A stretch of 28,817 bases of DNA from DATBFX01 sp036558305 (GTDB taxonomy: Bacteria; Chloroflexota; Chloroflexia; Thermomicrobiales; UBA6265). Location of the stretch: positions 1 to 28,817 of the forward strand of contig DATBFX010000500.1 in NCBI GenBank assembly GCA_036558305.1. Reading direction: 5' to 3'. Under the pieces are notes generated by a model that searched no databases, had not been told where the DNA came from, and saw only the letters and a list, made by a program, of their open reading frames with translations. This document shows positions 21,078 to 28,717 of the stretch, piece by piece. The position numbers and the translations under genes were made by a program. Every line of letters starts with the position of its first letter. The stretch's first letter is position 1.

Positions 21078-22379
21078 TCAATCGGCGGCAAGCGCGATGA
21101 CTTCCGCGGCTTGGCTCGTCGATTGAGCGGGGTCGCGGACAAAGCCGAGGTTGGGGAAGGTGCCGGTGCCGATGATGGGAGAGGGATCGGCGCCGAGCCA
21201 GTCGCGGAGGATGGTGCCGTAGACGGCGCGGAAGTCGATGCCGAATTTGAGGTCGCCGTCGTCGAGGTCGGAGAGGCTGGGGTGCTTGCCGACGATGCCG
21301 GCGGTGAGACCGCCGCCGACGAGCCAGATCGGCGCGGCGGCGCCGTGGTCGGTCCCCTTCGAGGCGTTCTCTTTGACGCGGCGGCCGAATTCGGAGAAGG
21401 TCATGACGAGGACGTCGTCGGCGACGCCCATCCCTTCGAGGTCTTGCATGAACGCCTGGACGCCCTCCGAGACGTTTTTGAGGAGCGTGCCGTGGCTGGT
21501 GGCTTGGGCGGCGTGGGTGTCGAACCCGCCGATGGTGATGTGGAAGATGCGGGTGCCGAGGTCGCCCTGGATGATCTTGGCGATGGTGCGCAGCCCGTCG
21601 GCGAAGGCGGTTTCGGGATACTCGACCGTGCTCTTGTACCCGGCGGCGATCCGCTTCAACTCGTCGGAGGTTTGGAGGGCATCGAGGGCGACCTTGCGGA
21701 TGTAGTCGTCGTAGGGTTTGTCGCTGTCGCCGCCGTTGAGGAGTTTGAGGGTTTCGACCTGGTTGCTCTGGTCGTCGGGGAATTGGGCGTCGGCTTCGAG
21801 GTCGAAGGTTTCGAGGGAGCTGATCGCCGGGACGATGCTCTGGCCGGTCCAGAAAAGGCGGGAGACGGTGGTGCCGATGTCGACGGCGTGCAGGCGGCGG
21901 TCCTCCCCGGAGCACTGGGCATCGATGTAGCGGCCGAGCCAGCCGGTCTGCTCCAGTTTGTCGGGAACGCCGGAGGTCCAGATGTCGGTCGAGCGGAAGT
22001 GGGAGCGGTTCGGGTTCGGATAACCGACGCCCTGGAGGAGCGTCAACTGCTTGGCGTCGAAGAGGCTCTTGAACGGGGCGAGACTCGGATTGAACCCGAC
22101 CGCGTCCGAAATGGTAAGGACGTCCTTCTCGGCGATGCCGAGGCTGGGGCGGGCCTGGTAGTAGAGCTGATCGGAGTAGGGAATGACGCTGTTGAGCCCG
22201 TCGTTGCCGCCGCCGAGTTGGACGACGACGAGGATGCGCTTGCTCGCCGTCCCGGTCATGCAGGCATCGGCCTGCGCGGCGAGGGCGCGGGCGGTCGTGG
22301 TGAGAAACGTCGGCGCTGTGACCCCCATCGCCATGAAGAGGGTGCCGTGGGTGAGGAAGTCGCGTCGGGTGAAAGGCAT
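21078..22379 (-). CDS. DUF1501 family exported protein (Tat leader)
   Basis: 433 residues. The leader TRRDFLTHGTLFMAMGVTAPTFLTTTARALAA has a twin-arginine motif. The core shows VVVQLGGGNDGLNSVIPYSD, the strand HITIGGFDTHAAQ, and FSEFGRRVKENASKGTDHGAAAPIWLVGGGLTAGIVG, the usual DUF1501 blocks, which resemble the alkaline-phosphatase/sulfatase superfamily fold. Its biochemical role is unknown; it is nearly always next to DUF1800 in bacteria. ATG at 22379 has AAGGAG about eight bases upstream; a longer frame to 22445 runs into repeat DNA. DUF1800 is directly upstream on the same strand, 120 bases away with a palindromic element between. Confidence 0.92.
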   Translation of the reverse strand: MPFTRRDFLTHGTLFMAMGVTAPTFLTTTARALAAQADACMTGTASKRILVVVQLGGGNDGLNSVIPYSDQLYYQARPSLGIAEKDVLTISDAVGFNPSLAPFKSLFDAKQLTLLQGVGYPNPNRSHFRSTDIWTSGVPDKLEQTGWLGRYIDAQCSGEDRRLHAVDIGTTVSRLFWTGQSIVPAISSLETFDLEADAQFPDDQSNQVETLKLLNGGDSDKPYDDYIRKVALDALQTSDELKRIAAGYKSTVEYPETAFADGLRTIAKIIQGDLGTRIFHITIGGFDTHAAQATSHGTLLKNVSEGVQAFMQDLEGMGVADDVLVMTFSEFGRRVKENASKGTDHGAAAPIWLVGGGLTAGIVGKHPSLSDLDDGDLKFGIDFRAVYGTILRDWLGADPSPIIGTGTFPNLGFVRDPAQSTSQAAEVIALAAD

Positions 22380-22413
22380 TGAGGATCTCCTTTTCTTGGG
22401 GTGGGACGATCTT

Positions 22414-22492
22414 GTAGGGGCGTACTGCGTGCGCACGGTCCTCAACTGCGAACGCCGTCGTCTCCACGAGGGCGTTCGCAGTACGCCCCTAC
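22414..22492. repeat. nested palindromic element between DUF1800 and DUF1501
   Basis: GTAGGGGCGTACTGCG (22414-22429) is a perfect 16-base inverted repeat of 22477-22492. Inside, GCGAACGCC (22448-22456) is the complement of GGCGTTCGC (22471-22479), overlapping the right outer arm, so two alternative stems compete. The element lies eight bases before the DUF1800 stop in the plus-strand direction, and within the leader of the DUF1501 coding transcript. Confidence 0.85.
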
Positions 22493-22499
22493 ATCGGCT

Positions 22500-23993
22500 T
22501 CAATTGAGCTGATACGTCGGAACTGTGGTTGCCAACCGAATCAGACCGCGCAGTTTGTCGGCAAAGTGCGCCTCGTCGGGGGAAAAAGTGCTCGTGGCGC
22601 CCTTGTCGTCGAGAGCGAGGTAGGTGACGAGTGCGGTGCGCTGGTCGGGTTCGATGTCGCCGTCGAGCATGCGGGCGACGACGAGGTCGACGAGGTCGTC
22701 GGCGGTCTTGATCGCGGCATCGCCGAGGAAGGCGCTCTGGTCGAAACCGCCCTGGGCGTTTTTCTTGCCGCCGGAGAGGAGTTGCCCGACGACGTTGTAG
22801 CGTTCGAGCAGACTGCTTGGGCCGATCCAGCCGAGACCGCTCGTCCAACCGCCGACGTTGGGCGGGGCGAAGAGGACCTGCCCCATCGCCTGGACGGTTT
22901 TGGGGTTGACGGTCTGTTTGGTGATGTCGAGATCGAGGAGTTTGACGGTGGAGACGAGGACCTCGATCGGGCTCTTGACGAGGGCGCGGTACGCCTGGTC
23001 GGAGGAGAACTCCGGGGAGCGGAAGATGGCGCCGAGTGTCTCGCGGATGTCGCCGCCGCTCTTGGTGAAGGCGTCGACGAAGGGGGCGAGCGTCTTGTCG
23101 TCGGGATTGTCCCAGACGAAGAAGGAGAAGAGGGAGCGGGCGACGAACTCGGCGCAGGCGGGATCCTCGGTGACGATGCGGACGACATCGGCGCCGTCCC
23201 AGTTGCCGGTCTGGCCGAGGTAGGTTTTCTGGCCGTCGTCGTGCCAGGCGGGGCGGAAGATGAAGGCGGCGTCGCGGGTGCGCTTCTCCTGCTTGAGTTG
23301 GGCCTTTTCCTCTTTGGTGAGGGTGCCGTTCTTCTTCTTTTCTTTGAGTTGCTTGAGCTCGTCGGCGGTGAGGCCGGATTCGAGTTGGGGATCCTTCGCG
23401 AGGTCTTCGTCGCCGACCTGGGCGCCGCGTTGGATCTGGATCGACCAACCGGTGAAGGCGCGGGAAGCGGCTTTGACATCATCCTCGGTGTAGTTGCCGA
23501 CGCCGAGGGTGAAACGCTCCATCAGCTCGCGGCCGTAGTTCTCGTTTGGCGCTTCCTTGCGGCTACGGGAGTTGTCGAGCCAGACGAGCATGGCGGGATC
23601 TTTGGAGACGGCCAGGACGAGGTCCTCAAATTTGCCGAGTCCGTTGTCCCGCAAGGTCTCGTACTGGTTCCACATCAGGGTGACGCTCTTGACCTTCTCG
23701 ATCGACGTGGCGAAGTGGCCGTGCCAGAAGAAGGCGATCTTCTCCGCCAGCGGCCGGTTCGTGTTGACCATCCGGTAGAGCCACTGGAGCTGGATCGATT
23801 GGAGGCGGGTAGGGTCGGGGTTCAGTTCGGCCGGGAGCTCGACGTCGCCCTCCTCGACGTCTTCCGGGTGGAGCAGGCGATCGACGCTGTCGTCGAAACC
23901 GAGCTTGACGTATTCGTCGAGTTCGGCCGGCGTCGCGCCGAAACCCGCGCGGCGGAGCAGATGGGCGATCTGCCGCCGCTCGTCGATGGCCAT
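22500..23993 (-). CDS. DUF1800 family protein
   Basis: 497 residues. Family blocks are IAHLLRRAGFGATPAELDEYV at the N-terminus, FFWHGHFATS, LDNSRSRKEAPNENYGRELMERFTLGVGNYTEDDVKAASRAFTGWSI, then DDGQKTYLGQTGNWDGADVVRIV, PIEVLVSTVK and PPNVGGWTSGLGWI. Together these form the DUF1800 signature; function is unknown, but partnership with DUF1501 is established by co-occurrence. No signal peptide is visible. A charged insertion (about residues 232-258, LKQLKEKKKNGTLTKEEKAQ) sits between two conserved blocks and probably forms an exposed helix. ATG at 23993 has AAAGGAGG eight bases upstream, which beats the longer frame to 24023. Confidence 0.93.
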   Translation of the reverse strand: MAIDERRQIAHLLRRAGFGATPAELDEYVKLGFDDSVDRLLHPEDVEEGDVELPAELNPDPTRLQSIQLQWLYRMVNTNRPLAEKIAFFWHGHFATSIEKVKSVTLMWNQYETLRDNGLGKFEDLVLAVSKDPAMLVWLDNSRSRKEAPNENYGRELMERFTLGVGNYTEDDVKAASRAFTGWSIQIQRGAQVGDEDLAKDPQLESGLTADELKQLKEKKKNGTLTKEEKAQLKQEKRTRDAAFIFRPAWHDDGQKTYLGQTGNWDGADVVRIVTEDPACAEFVARSLFSFFVWDNPDDKTLAPFVDAFTKSGGDIRETLGAIFRSPEFSSDQAYRALVKSPIEVLVSTVKLLDLDITKQTVNPKTVQAMGQVLFAPPNVGGWTSGLGWIGPSSLLERYNVVGQLLSGGKKNAQGGFDQSAFLGDAAIKTADDLVDLVVARMLDGDIEPDQRTALVTYLALDDKGATSTFSPDEAHFADKLRGLIRLATTVPTYQLN

Positions 23994-24118
23994 GCCGGGG
24001 GCCTCCTTTCCCGCGTTCTGCACAACAGCGGATGCGTCGATCGCAGGGTAGGAGGGGAACGTAACAGGGGTGTAACAAAGAGCGGAAGGCGGGAGGCGGG
24101 AAGGTCGCCCGGCACGCC

Positions 24119-24199
24119 CGGCACTGGAAGTGCCGGTCTCAACAAATCAGTCGGCTTCAGCCGACTGATTGGGATGAGCACGGCACTTCCAGTGCCGTG
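24119..24199. repeat. three-hairpin composite palindrome
   Basis: Hairpin A (24119-24135, CGGCAC stem) is an inverted copy of hairpin C (24179-24199, CACGGCAC stem): GGCACTGGAAGTGCCG at 24120-24135 is the complement of 24181-24196. Between them hairpin B has an 11-base stem (AATCAGTCGGC at 24145-24155 with 24160-24170) and a TTCA loop. It sits five bases beyond the stop of the dehydrogenase gene and upstream of DUF1800, so it resembles a REP/BIME-type element and may act as a transcript end. Confidence 0.85.
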
Positions 24200-24204
24200 T
24201 TGGC

Positions 24205-25281
24205 CTAGACGGCGGAGATAATGGCGTCTGCGACCTCGCGTGTCGTCGCCTTCCCGCCGAGGTCGGGCGTGAGAATACCGGCGGCCGTTGTCGTCTCGAT
24301 GGCGTGCATGACGCGTGCGGCCTCCGCCGCGAGACCGAGGTGGTCGAGCATGAGGGCGACGGTCCAGATGGCGGCGATGGGGTTGGCGATGCCTTTGCCG
24401 GCGATGTCGGGGGCGGAACCGTGGACCGGTTCGAACATGCTCGGTTTGCGGCGTTCAGGGTCGATGTTGGCGCTGGCGGCGATACCGAGACTGCCGGCGA
24501 GGGCGCTGCCGAGGTCGGAGAGGATGTCGCCGAAGAGGTTCGAACCGACGACGACTTCGAGCGCGTCCGGGCGGAGGACGAAGCGGGCGGCCATGGCGTC
24601 GACGAGCCATTGCTCGGTTTCGACGTCGGGGTAGTCGGCGGCGACGCGGGCGAAGACCTCGTCCCAGAGGGTCATCCCGTACTGTTGGGCGTTGCTCTTG
24701 GTGGCGCTGGTGACCTTCTTGCGCTTGCGGGTCCTCGCCAGCTCGAAGGCGTAGCGGATGATCCGCTCGCAACCTTGCTCGGTGAAGAGGGCGGCCTGGA
24801 CGGCGACCTCGCGGTTGTCGCCGCGTCCAGCGAAGTTGCGGCCACCGACGCCGGCGTACTCGCCCTCGGAGTTCTCGCGGACGACGACCCAGTCGATGGT
24901 CTCGGCGGTGGCGTTGCGGAGCGGGCTCTGGATACCGGGGAGGAGGCGGACGGGGCGGACGCAGGCGTACTGGTCGAAACCCTGGCAGATGGCGAGGCGG
25001 AGACCCCAGAGACTGACGTGGTCGGGGACGCCGGGCCAACCGACGGCGCCGAAATAGATGGCGTCGAACGCTTCGAGGCGGGCGAGACCGTCCTCGTCCA
25101 TCATGCGGCCGGTTTTCAGGTAGTACGCGCATCCCCACGGGAACGACTCGAAGGCGAAGCGGAGACGGTTGCCGCTCGTTTCGGCGAGGCGTTCCAGGAC
25201 GCGCAATCCTTCGGGGACGACTTCGTTGCCGATGCCGTCGCCGGGGATGACGGCGATGCGGAAGGTGCGGGGGTCGGACAT
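24205..25281 (-). CDS. tartrate/D-malate dehydrogenase-type NAD-dependent beta-decarboxylating dehydrogenase
   Basis: 358 residues, isocitrate/isopropylmalate dehydrogenase fold. IAVIPGDGIGNEVVPEG is the N-terminal dinucleotide region; FGAVGWPGVPDHVSLWGLRLAICQGFDQYACVRPVRLLPG is characteristic of the tartrate/D-malate subgroup (TtuC, DmlA) rather than LeuB; VVRENSEGEYAG, KSNAQQYGMTLWDEVF, and SNLFGDILSDLGSALAGSLGIAASANI are the substrate and metal blocks, with PVHGSAPDIAGKGIANP near the end. It would oxidise a 2-hydroxy diacid with loss of CO2 in the cytosol. ATG at 25281 has GAGGAGG six bases upstream. It follows the MOSC gene by 71 bases and probably ends that operon. Confidence 0.88.
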   Translation of the reverse strand: MSDPRTFRIAVIPGDGIGNEVVPEGLRVLERLAETSGNRLRFAFESFPWGCAYYLKTGRMMDEDGLARLEAFDAIYFGAVGWPGVPDHVSLWGLRLAICQGFDQYACVRPVRLLPGIQSPLRNATAETIDWVVVRENSEGEYAGVGGRNFAGRGDNREVAVQAALFTEQGCERIIRYAFELARTRKRKKVTSATKSNAQQYGMTLWDEVFARVAADYPDVETEQWLVDAMAARFVLRPDALEVVVGSNLFGDILSDLGSALAGSLGIAASANIDPERRKPSMFEPVHGSAPDIAGKGIANPIAAIWTVALMLDHLGLAAEAARVMHAIETTTAAGILTPDLGGKATTREVADAIISAV

Positions 25282-25352
25282 CAAAGCCTCCTCTCGCTTT
25301 GGGGAAGGGGTTGCCATGACGAGCCCTGGCGCGACGGGTCGTGGTCGGCCGA

Positions 25353-25835
25353 TCATGCGACTGTCTCCTGGACCGCAATCGTCGCACCCCGTCGGATCGT
25401 GCCGCCGGTCAGGATGTCGGCGCGGAGACCGCCGCGGTCGATGAGCGGGGCGAGGACCGGTTTGCCGGTGATCTCTTCCAAATGGGTGCAGGGCGGGCAG
25501 AGGCGGATACCTTCGCAGAGGACGTCGCCGATGGTGAAACGCTTGCCGACGAGGTCGTTGAGGCGAAGACCACGGGTGGTCAGGTTGCGCCGGCTTTCCC
25601 GTGGGAGAAGAGCGATCCCGTGCTCCGCGAGGAGGGCATCGAGGGTTTCCGTTTCGATCAGGGTGAGCTGCCGGGGGCCCGGCACGGGGGAGTAGAACCC
25701 GGTGCCGTCTCGGTAGCGATCCCCTTCGATTCCCGCGCCGGCGATCGCGGTCGCCTCGGCAATCTCTCGCATGGGTGCACCGGCCGAAGCCGCGACGAAA
25801 ATCCCGATCACTTCACCGGTCACGGGCCACCTCAC
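25353..25835 (-). CDS. MOSC-domain protein
   Basis: 160 residues forming one MOSC domain: GEVIGIFVAASAGAPM, the GIEGDRYRDGTGFYS turn, PGPRQLTLIETE, RRNLTTRGLRLNDLVGKRFTIGDVLCEG, RLCPPCTHLEEITG and LIDRGGLRADILTGGTIRRGA. MOSC proteins are predicted sulfur carriers related to the molybdenum-cofactor sulfurase C-terminus; three cysteines (C107, C113, C116) lie near the expected sulfur-binding site. The GTG at 25835 overlaps the stop of the upstream gene as GTGA; another GTG at 25823 has GAGGTG a few bases upstream and may be used instead. It is operonic with the Gfo/Idh-like genes, so it may serve an enzyme of that pathway, by inference only. Confidence 0.82.
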   Translation of the reverse strand: MRWPVTGEVIGIFVAASAGAPMREIAEATAIAGAGIEGDRYRDGTGFYSPVPGPRQLTLIETETLDALLAEHGIALLPRESRRNLTTRGLRLNDLVGKRFTIGDVLCEGIRLCPPCTHLEEITGKPVLAPLIDRGGLRADILTGGTIRRGATIAVQETVA

Positions 25836-26422
25836 TTTCGATGTTCGGACACGGTCACGACTTCGCCGGCGGCCGCCGAACGGCGGGCGGCGGCGGCGAC
25901 GCTCAACGCCGGACTGACGACGTTGTCCGCTTGAACGGCCGCGACAAAGTGTCGCAGGCGGTCGTCGAACTCGTCGGGATAGCCGTCGTCGCGTCTCGGG
26001 CCGGAGGGGCCGATCACGGTGACGGCGACGTTGGCGGGTTCGACGAGGATGGCGCGATCGGTGCCGCAGAGTTCGAGGCGGAGTTCGAGGTCGTGCGGAT
26101 AGGAGTCCGGGAGGAAGGTGCCGAGGTCGAGGGTGGCGACGAGACCGTCGGCAAAGCGGATCGTCAGGAACCAGGCGTCGGGGGATGGCCCCAGGATGCG
26201 CTGGTTCGTGGCCATGACGGATTCGACCGGGTCGCCGAGGATGGTGAGCAGGAAGTCGAGGATTGGTACGCCGAGGTCGACCAGGGGATCGCGGTCGCGC
26301 CGTTTCGATCGGGCGCTGGCGTAGACCGCGAGGCGTTGACCCAAGGCACCGCGACCGACCTCGGTGGCGACGGGGGCGAAGGCGGGGTGGGCGAAAAGGG
26401 GGTTCGTCGGTTTGTCGCTCAT
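25832..26422 (-). CDS. Gfo/Idh/MocA-like C-terminal-domain-only protein
   Basis: 196 residues that read like only the second half of a Gfo/Idh/MocA oxidoreductase: RDPLVDLGVPILDFLLTILGDPVESVMATNQRI, then DAWFLTIRFADGLVATLDLGTFLPDSYPHDLELRLELCGTDRAILVEPANVAV, and a final FVAAVQADNVVSPALSVAAAARRSAAAGEVV resembling the usual C-terminal helix. No Rossmann G-x-G-x-x-G or EKP motif is present, so it cannot bind NAD alone. The ATG at 26422 overlaps the preceding oxidoreductase stop as ATGA, and the stop overlaps the MOSC start as GTGA, so expression is coupled on both sides. It may be a regulatory or scaffold subunit of the oxidoreductase, or a decayed paralogue; the coding frame is intact and codon use is like its neighbours, favouring a functional protein. 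Confidence 0.78.
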   Translation of the reverse strand: MSDKPTNPLFAHPAFAPVATEVGRGALGQRLAVYASARSKRRDRDPLVDLGVPILDFLLTILGDPVESVMATNQRILGPSPDAWFLTIRFADGLVATLDLGTFLPDSYPHDLELRLELCGTDRAILVEPANVAVTVIGPSGPRRDDGYPDEFDDRLRHFVAAVQADNVVSPALSVAAAARRSAAAGEVVTVSEHRK

Positions 26423-27513
26423 CGTCGACCTTCCTCGGGCGTGGTCTCGTCGCCGACGCCGACCCAGCGGCGCTCCTTGCTGGAGGCTACGGCAGCAAGG
26501 GAGATTGCCAGCGCCTGGCGCGCTTCCCACGGGGCCATCGGGAGGGGAGTGTCGCGGCGGACGGCCTCGGCGAACCCGCGAATCTCCGCTTCGTAGGCGG
26601 CGCCGATGTGGAGCAGCGTACTCCAGTTGGCCGGGTAGATCGTGCCCTGGGCGCCGGTGATCCGAGTCGGGGCCATCTCGGAGTCGAAGGCGCGGATGGT
26701 GCCCTCGGTGCCGATGACTTCGATCTGGTGGTAGATGGGGTAGTTGGAGGGGAGCCGGTTGACGACCTCGGTGCCGCCGACGGCACCGTTGGCGAAGCGA
26801 ATGAGGCAGGTGAGGAAGTCGGGGACTTCGCCAAGGGGGTCGGTGATCCGGCTCTCGGCGTAGACGGAGACGGCCTCGGCGCCGACGAACCAGCGGATGA
26901 GGTCGGTTTCGTGGACGGCGTTGGTGAGGGCGGCCCCCTGCGAGTAGCCGGCGAGGGAAATCCAGGGGCGGGTATCGCCTTCGGCAGCGTGCGGGTTCCA
27001 GTAGTCGGTCGGTTCGTCGAGGGCCTCGTACATGGCACGGGGGCGGCGCTCGTTCTCGCGGACGAAACGGACTTCGCCGATCTCGCCGCGGTCGATGGCA
27101 GCGCGGATGCGTTGGTAGCGCGGGGTGAAGCGGCGGCTGTGGGCGATCATCAGGCGGACGCCGGCCCGGTGGCAGGCGTCGAGCATGGCGTCGGCTTCGG
27201 CAACGGTCGCGGCCATCGGTTTTTCGCAGAGGACGTGCTTGCCGGCCTGGGCGGCGGCGATCGTCTGCTCGGCGTGGAGGAATTCGGGCGTGCAGATGTC
27301 GACCATGTCGACGTCGTCACGATCCAGGAGTTGCCGATAGTCGGCGTACGCCGCTCCGGCGCCGAAGCGGGACGCGGCTCGTTCGGCAACCTCCTGGCGG
27401 ACGTCGGCGATGGCGACGAGCGCGACAAGCTCGTTGAGCCGGCCGATCGCCGGCAGGTGGGCGCTGAGGGCGATCGTGCCCGCGCCGATCAACCCGACCC
27501 GTAGTGGTCGCAT
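26419..27513 (-). CDS. Gfo/Idh/MocA family NAD(P)-dependent oxidoreductase
   Basis: 364 residues. The Rossmann domain begins MRPLRVGLIGAGTIALSAHLPAI; VDICTPEFLHAEQTIAAAQAGKHVLCEKPMA contains the EKP motif (97-99), whose lysine is catalytic. The C-terminal domain has HETDLIRWFVGAEAVSVYAE, and FANGAVGGTEVVNRLPSNYPIYHQIEVIGTEGTIRAFD. Members oxidise sugars, inositols or related alcohols in the cytosol. ATG at 27513 has GGAGGG six bases upstream; a frame extending into the repeat and beyond to 28146 is spurious. It heads the four-gene minus-strand cluster with the C-domain protein, the MOSC protein and the dehydrogenase, suggesting sugar or sugar-acid catabolism. Confidence 0.92.
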   Translation of the reverse strand: MRPLRVGLIGAGTIALSAHLPAIGRLNELVALVAIADVRQEVAERAASRFGAGAAYADYRQLLDRDDVDMVDICTPEFLHAEQTIAAAQAGKHVLCEKPMAATVAEADAMLDACHRAGVRLMIAHSRRFTPRYQRIRAAIDRGEIGEVRFVRENERRPRAMYEALDEPTDYWNPHAAEGDTRPWISLAGYSQGAALTNAVHETDLIRWFVGAEAVSVYAESRITDPLGEVPDFLTCLIRFANGAVGGTEVVNRLPSNYPIYHQIEVIGTEGTIRAFDSEMAPTRITGAQGTIYPANWSTLLHIGAAYEAEIRGFAEAVRRDTPLPMAPWEARQALAISLAAVASSKERRWVGVGDETTPEEGRR

Positions 27514-27529
27514 GCGTCCCTCCGTTGGC

Positions 27530-27595
27530 GGGTTCGGGGTTCGGGGTTCGAAGTTCGAGGAAACGACGAGTCCCCGAACCCCGAACCCCGAACCC
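27530..27595. repeat. heptamer-armed inverted repeat (GTTCGGG family)
   Basis: 27530-27550 and 27575-27595 are perfect 21-base inverted repeats. Each arm consists of tandem GTTCGGG (or complement CCCGAAC) units. The 24-base loop contains a diverged unit. Same heptamer as at 11489-11523, where only one arm is present. It lies between divergent genes, 17 bases upstream of the oxidoreductase start. Confidence 0.92.
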
Positions 27596-27662
27596 CGATC
27601 GAAATCCGTGCCTTTCGTACTAGGCGCCCGAGCCAATCCTGACTTTGGGGCCATCACGCCGG

Positions 27663-27690
27663 TTGCGCGACGCGCATTGTGCCGTACGAT
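27663..27690 (+). promoter_or_regulatory. tentative promoter of the receiver-GGDEF-like gene
   Basis: TTGCGC (27663-27668), 16 bases, TACGAT (27685-27690): three and four of six matches to consensus, 35 bases before the start codon. Weak but well placed. Confidence 0.32.
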
Positions 27691-27724
27691 AGAACAAGAG
27701 GAAGGAGTCGGGATACCCGCGCCC

Positions 27725-28642
27725 ATGAACATCCTGATCGTCGATCCCGAAAACGCGGTGGCGCCGAAAGCGGAACCGCTCTTGCGCCAGCGAAACTGGA
27801 CCACGATGACGACGCCGGATCGCGGCAAGGCCCTGGCGCTGGCCGCGCAGGATACCCCCGACGTCATCGTCATCCACGGCGATGGCACGCACGGACAGGC
27901 GGCGCATCTCTGCCAACGGTTCAAGTCGAACGCGCTGACGTCGGGGATTCCGCTGGTCCTGGTCGAGGACACGCCGCCGCCGGCCTGGTTGCTGGCCGGG
28001 ATGCCGGCGGACGCGGTGACCCAGTCGCCGTGGGACCCCGACGAGTTGTTGCAACTCCTGGAAACGTTGCTCCCCGTGCCGTCGGGGTCGGGATCGCTCG
28101 ACGATCTGACCAATTTCCCCCGTCGGCGCTCGATTCTGGACGACATCGCGCGGCGGATGCTGGCGCGGGAGATGTTCGGGATCGGGGTGTTGTCGTTGCG
28201 GGAGGCGGATGCCTACCGGCAGGACTTCGGGCGGACGGGGTTGGACCAGTTCGTCGTGCTGGTCAGTGTCTTGCTGCGGCGGCACGCGGCCGGGTCGAAT
28301 CCGGTCAGCATCGGGTACCTGGAAGAAGGGGCGTTCCTCGTCGTCGGGGCCTCGTCGACGGTGCACGAGATCGTGGCGTCGACCTCCCGCGACTTTGATT
28401 CGTTGGTGCCGGCCTACTACGAGATGGACGCGCTGTTCGGGACGGCCGACGACCACGACATGGGGCCGGCGACGTGGATCGGGTTGCATGGGTGCGTATG
28501 CCTGGTCGAACCGGAGCGGTTCGACAATCTCCTCCAGGTGGGGGTGGTCCTCGCCGACACGTTGACCGTCGGCTACGAGGCGCTCGCCGTCTCTTCGGTG
28601 CGCGCGGACGAGCCGGTGGCGGCGGGGATGGCGGCGGACTGA
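27725..28642 (+). CDS. receiver-like protein with degenerate GGDEF-like domain
   Basis: 305 residues. The N-terminal ~115 residues have receiver folding pattern (MNILIVDPEN, then PDVIVIHGDGTHG, GIPLVLVED, and DAVTQSPWDPDELLQLLETLL), but the phosphoacceptor strand ends VIVIH: H51 stands where aspartate is expected, with D53 two residues on, and the acidic pair is reduced to D7. The C-terminal part (about 135-290) resembles GGDEF: MFGIGVLSLREADAYRQDFGRTGLDQFVVLVSVLLRRH, then SIGYLEEGAFLVVGAS, where LEEGAF replaces GGDEF. So both signalling sites look inactive; the protein may bind rather than make or be switched by nucleotides. ATG at 27725; ribosome-binding site weak (AAGGAG is 14 bases away). 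Divergent from the oxidoreductase cluster. Confidence 0.8.
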   Translation: MNILIVDPENAVAPKAEPLLRQRNWTTMTTPDRGKALALAAQDTPDVIVIHGDGTHGQAAHLCQRFKSNALTSGIPLVLVEDTPPPAWLLAGMPADAVTQSPWDPDELLQLLETLLPVPSGSGSLDDLTNFPRRRSILDDIARRMLAREMFGIGVLSLREADAYRQDFGRTGLDQFVVLVSVLLRRHAAGSNPVSIGYLEEGAFLVVGASSTVHEIVASTSRDFDSLVPAYYEMDALFGTADDHDMGPATWIGLHGCVCLVEPERFDNLLQVGVVLADTLTVGYEALAVSSVRADEPVAAGMAAD

Positions 28643-28717
28643 CGGGATCGCTCGCTTGCATCGCGTCCCAGGGTTGAAACGCCTGGTGCTAGTTAGGGGT
28701 TGAGTGTGCACCGTCCT

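Noticed and set aside
22401..24221. Long plus-strand reading frame opposite DUF1800
   Set aside because: Antisense shadow; composition is D/E/G/V-rich and lacks known features.
27514..28146. N-terminal extension of the oxidoreductase through the repeat
   Set aside because: It would translate the GTTCGGG palindrome and part of the divergent gene; the ATG at 27513 has a good ribosome-binding site and starts exactly at the Rossmann domain.
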